Shown: positions 63,369-64,000 of the stretch, piece after piece
Layout: each line of letters begins with the position of its first letter
Position numbering within the stretch: the stretch's first letter is position 1
NCBI RefSeq assembly: GCF_900009135.1
Contig: NZ_LT797710.1
Coordinates: 225,270 to 289,269, forward strand
DNA: 64,000 nt
DNA from: Planktothrix sp. PCC 11201
GTDB lineage: Bacteria; Cyanobacteriota; Cyanobacteriia; Cyanobacteriales; Microcoleaceae
Reading direction: 5' to 3'
The notes under the pieces: model-generated
Databases searched by the model: none
What the model was told of the DNA's origin: nothing
Seen by the model: only the letters and a program-made list of their open reading frames with translations
Program-made: the position numbers and the translations under genes

Positions 63369-63965
63369 ATGATGTTCCCATCTAAATTTCCCGAAGAAAA
63401 TGGACGTTCTGAGGAAGAACAAGTGACCGTGACCCTGACGGACGAACAGGGGCGATCGCTCGTTTGCGTCTTACAATCCTCAATTGAGTTAGAAGGTCAA
63501 GATTATGGGTTACTTCTACCCGTGGACTCGCCCATCGAAATTCTAACTTGGAATGACGATGAGGATGATGATGAATCCGCAGTTCCGGTGGAATCAGAAG
63601 AAGAAATTGACAGAATTTTTAAAACGGCTAAAGCGGTTTTAGCAGAACACAATTTGGATCTGAAACGAACAGGAATTACCCTAACCGCAGCCGGGGAATT
63701 ACCAGATTTTCCCGAGGATGGAGACTCGAATCTGGATCTGGATTCTGCTGAACCCGATGAACAAGAATATGAGGAACTGCTCTGGTTAGCCAGTTTCTAC
63801 CATGAGGAACAGGAATACGGTATTTATACCCCGGCTGATCCATTTTTTATTCTGGCTAAAGCCAATGAAGAAGGAGAATATAAACAACTATCCCCTGAAG
63901 AATTTAAAAGGTTAGAACCTCTTTTACCCCTAATTGAAGATCAACTTTTTGATGCTTTGGATTAA
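63369..63965 (+). CDS. DUF3727 family acidic protein
   Basis: A 198-residue acidic protein. It begins MMFPSKFPEENGRSEEEQVT, then TVTLTDEQGRSLVCVLQSSI and ELEGQDYGLLLPVDSPIEIL, with a second similar half LASFYHEEQEYGIYTPADPF, so it is an internal duplication of a DUF1292-like domain. The middle is very acidic (DDEDDDESAVP). It follows ruvX by 104 bp, the usual neighbour in cyanobacteria. Function unknown. Confidence 0.85.
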   Translation: MMFPSKFPEENGRSEEEQVTVTLTDEQGRSLVCVLQSSIELEGQDYGLLLPVDSPIEILTWNDDEDDDESAVPVESEEEIDRIFKTAKAVLAEHNLDLKRTGITLTAAGELPDFPEDGDSNLDLDSAEPDEQEYEELLWLASFYHEEQEYGIYTPADPFFILAKANEEGEYKQLSPEEFKRLEPLLPLIEDQLFDALD

Positions 63966-64000
63966 CAGATTTAGGTCTATTTATACCCTTTCTCTGATAA

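Noticed and set aside
1..64000. tRNA or rRNA genes in the gaps
   Set aside because: I read the gaps for cloverleaf cores such as GGTTCGAATCC and for conserved rRNA words and found none I could support; a tRNAscan run would be decisive.

Overview
The window is chromosomal DNA of a cyanobacterium, most likely a filamentous Oscillatoriales such as Planktothrix (inference). The signs are photosystem II genes (psbEFLJ, ycf48, rubA, psb32), the plant-like NDH-1 genes (ndhCKJ and ndhAIGE), chlI, cruF/cruG for myxoxanthophyll-type carotenoids, many cyanobacteria-only DUF families, frequent HIP1 palindromes (GCGATCGC) and low-to-moderate GC. Intergenic spaces are crowded with short tandem repeats and small inverted-repeat elements, as in bloom-forming cyanobacteria. 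I saw no rRNA, tRNA or CRISPR array.

Layout. 1-10 kb: a B12-binding radical SAM protein coupled to a truncated upstream gene, a repeat-rich gap, two hypothetical genes, purE divergent from nagA, small DUF genes, an alpha/beta hydrolase, a decayed IS1634-type element and a second B12 radical SAM protein. 10.5-14.6 kb: photosystem II block rubA-ycf48-psbEFLJ (minus), divergent from ndhCKJ (plus). 14.8-23 kb: an SdrD/Cna-B-type surface protein, an M16 peptidase, ndhAIGE (minus), citrate synthase and SixA phosphatase. 23-31 kb: polysaccharide deacetylase, moaE, a kinase-GUN4 protein with a rearranged tail, a twin MITE, psb32, cobH and dapB. 31-41 kb: a CHASE2-GGDEF-EAL protein, DUF938 methyltransferase, RodZ-like protein, a frameshifted SH3-type gene, hicAB, chlI, ruvC and argD. 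41-52 kb: small hypothetical genes, a Uma2 nuclease, a CAAD/CURT1-domain protein directly after gltX, an exported methyltransferase, a three-gene set (MazG-like NTPase, Dnd-associated protein 4-like, helical-GUN4), a pentapeptide protein, murQ and a methyltransferase whose end is supplied by a MITE. 52-64 kb: an RTX-type protein, a pair of membrane proteins, rimM, a Panacea-type toxin-antitoxin pair, cruG and cruF, a CofE-like protein, a GNAT protein, ruvX and a DUF3727 gene.

How they work together. Much of the window is housekeeping for photosynthesis: cytochrome b559 and its assembly helpers RubA and Ycf48, Psb32 for repair, NDH-1 for cyclic electron flow and respiration, ChlI for chlorophyll, CobH for cobalamin (which the two B12 radical SAM enzymes would use), and CruF/CruG for carotenoid glycosides. 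NagA and MurQ, far apart here, act in the same amino-sugar recycling route. The accessory layer consists of HicAB, the Panacea pair, the GUN4 fusion proteins and the mobile-element debris. The best candidates for something undescribed are the 46.07-48.64 kb gene set and the unidentified partner of the Panacea protein at 56.6-57.5 kb.
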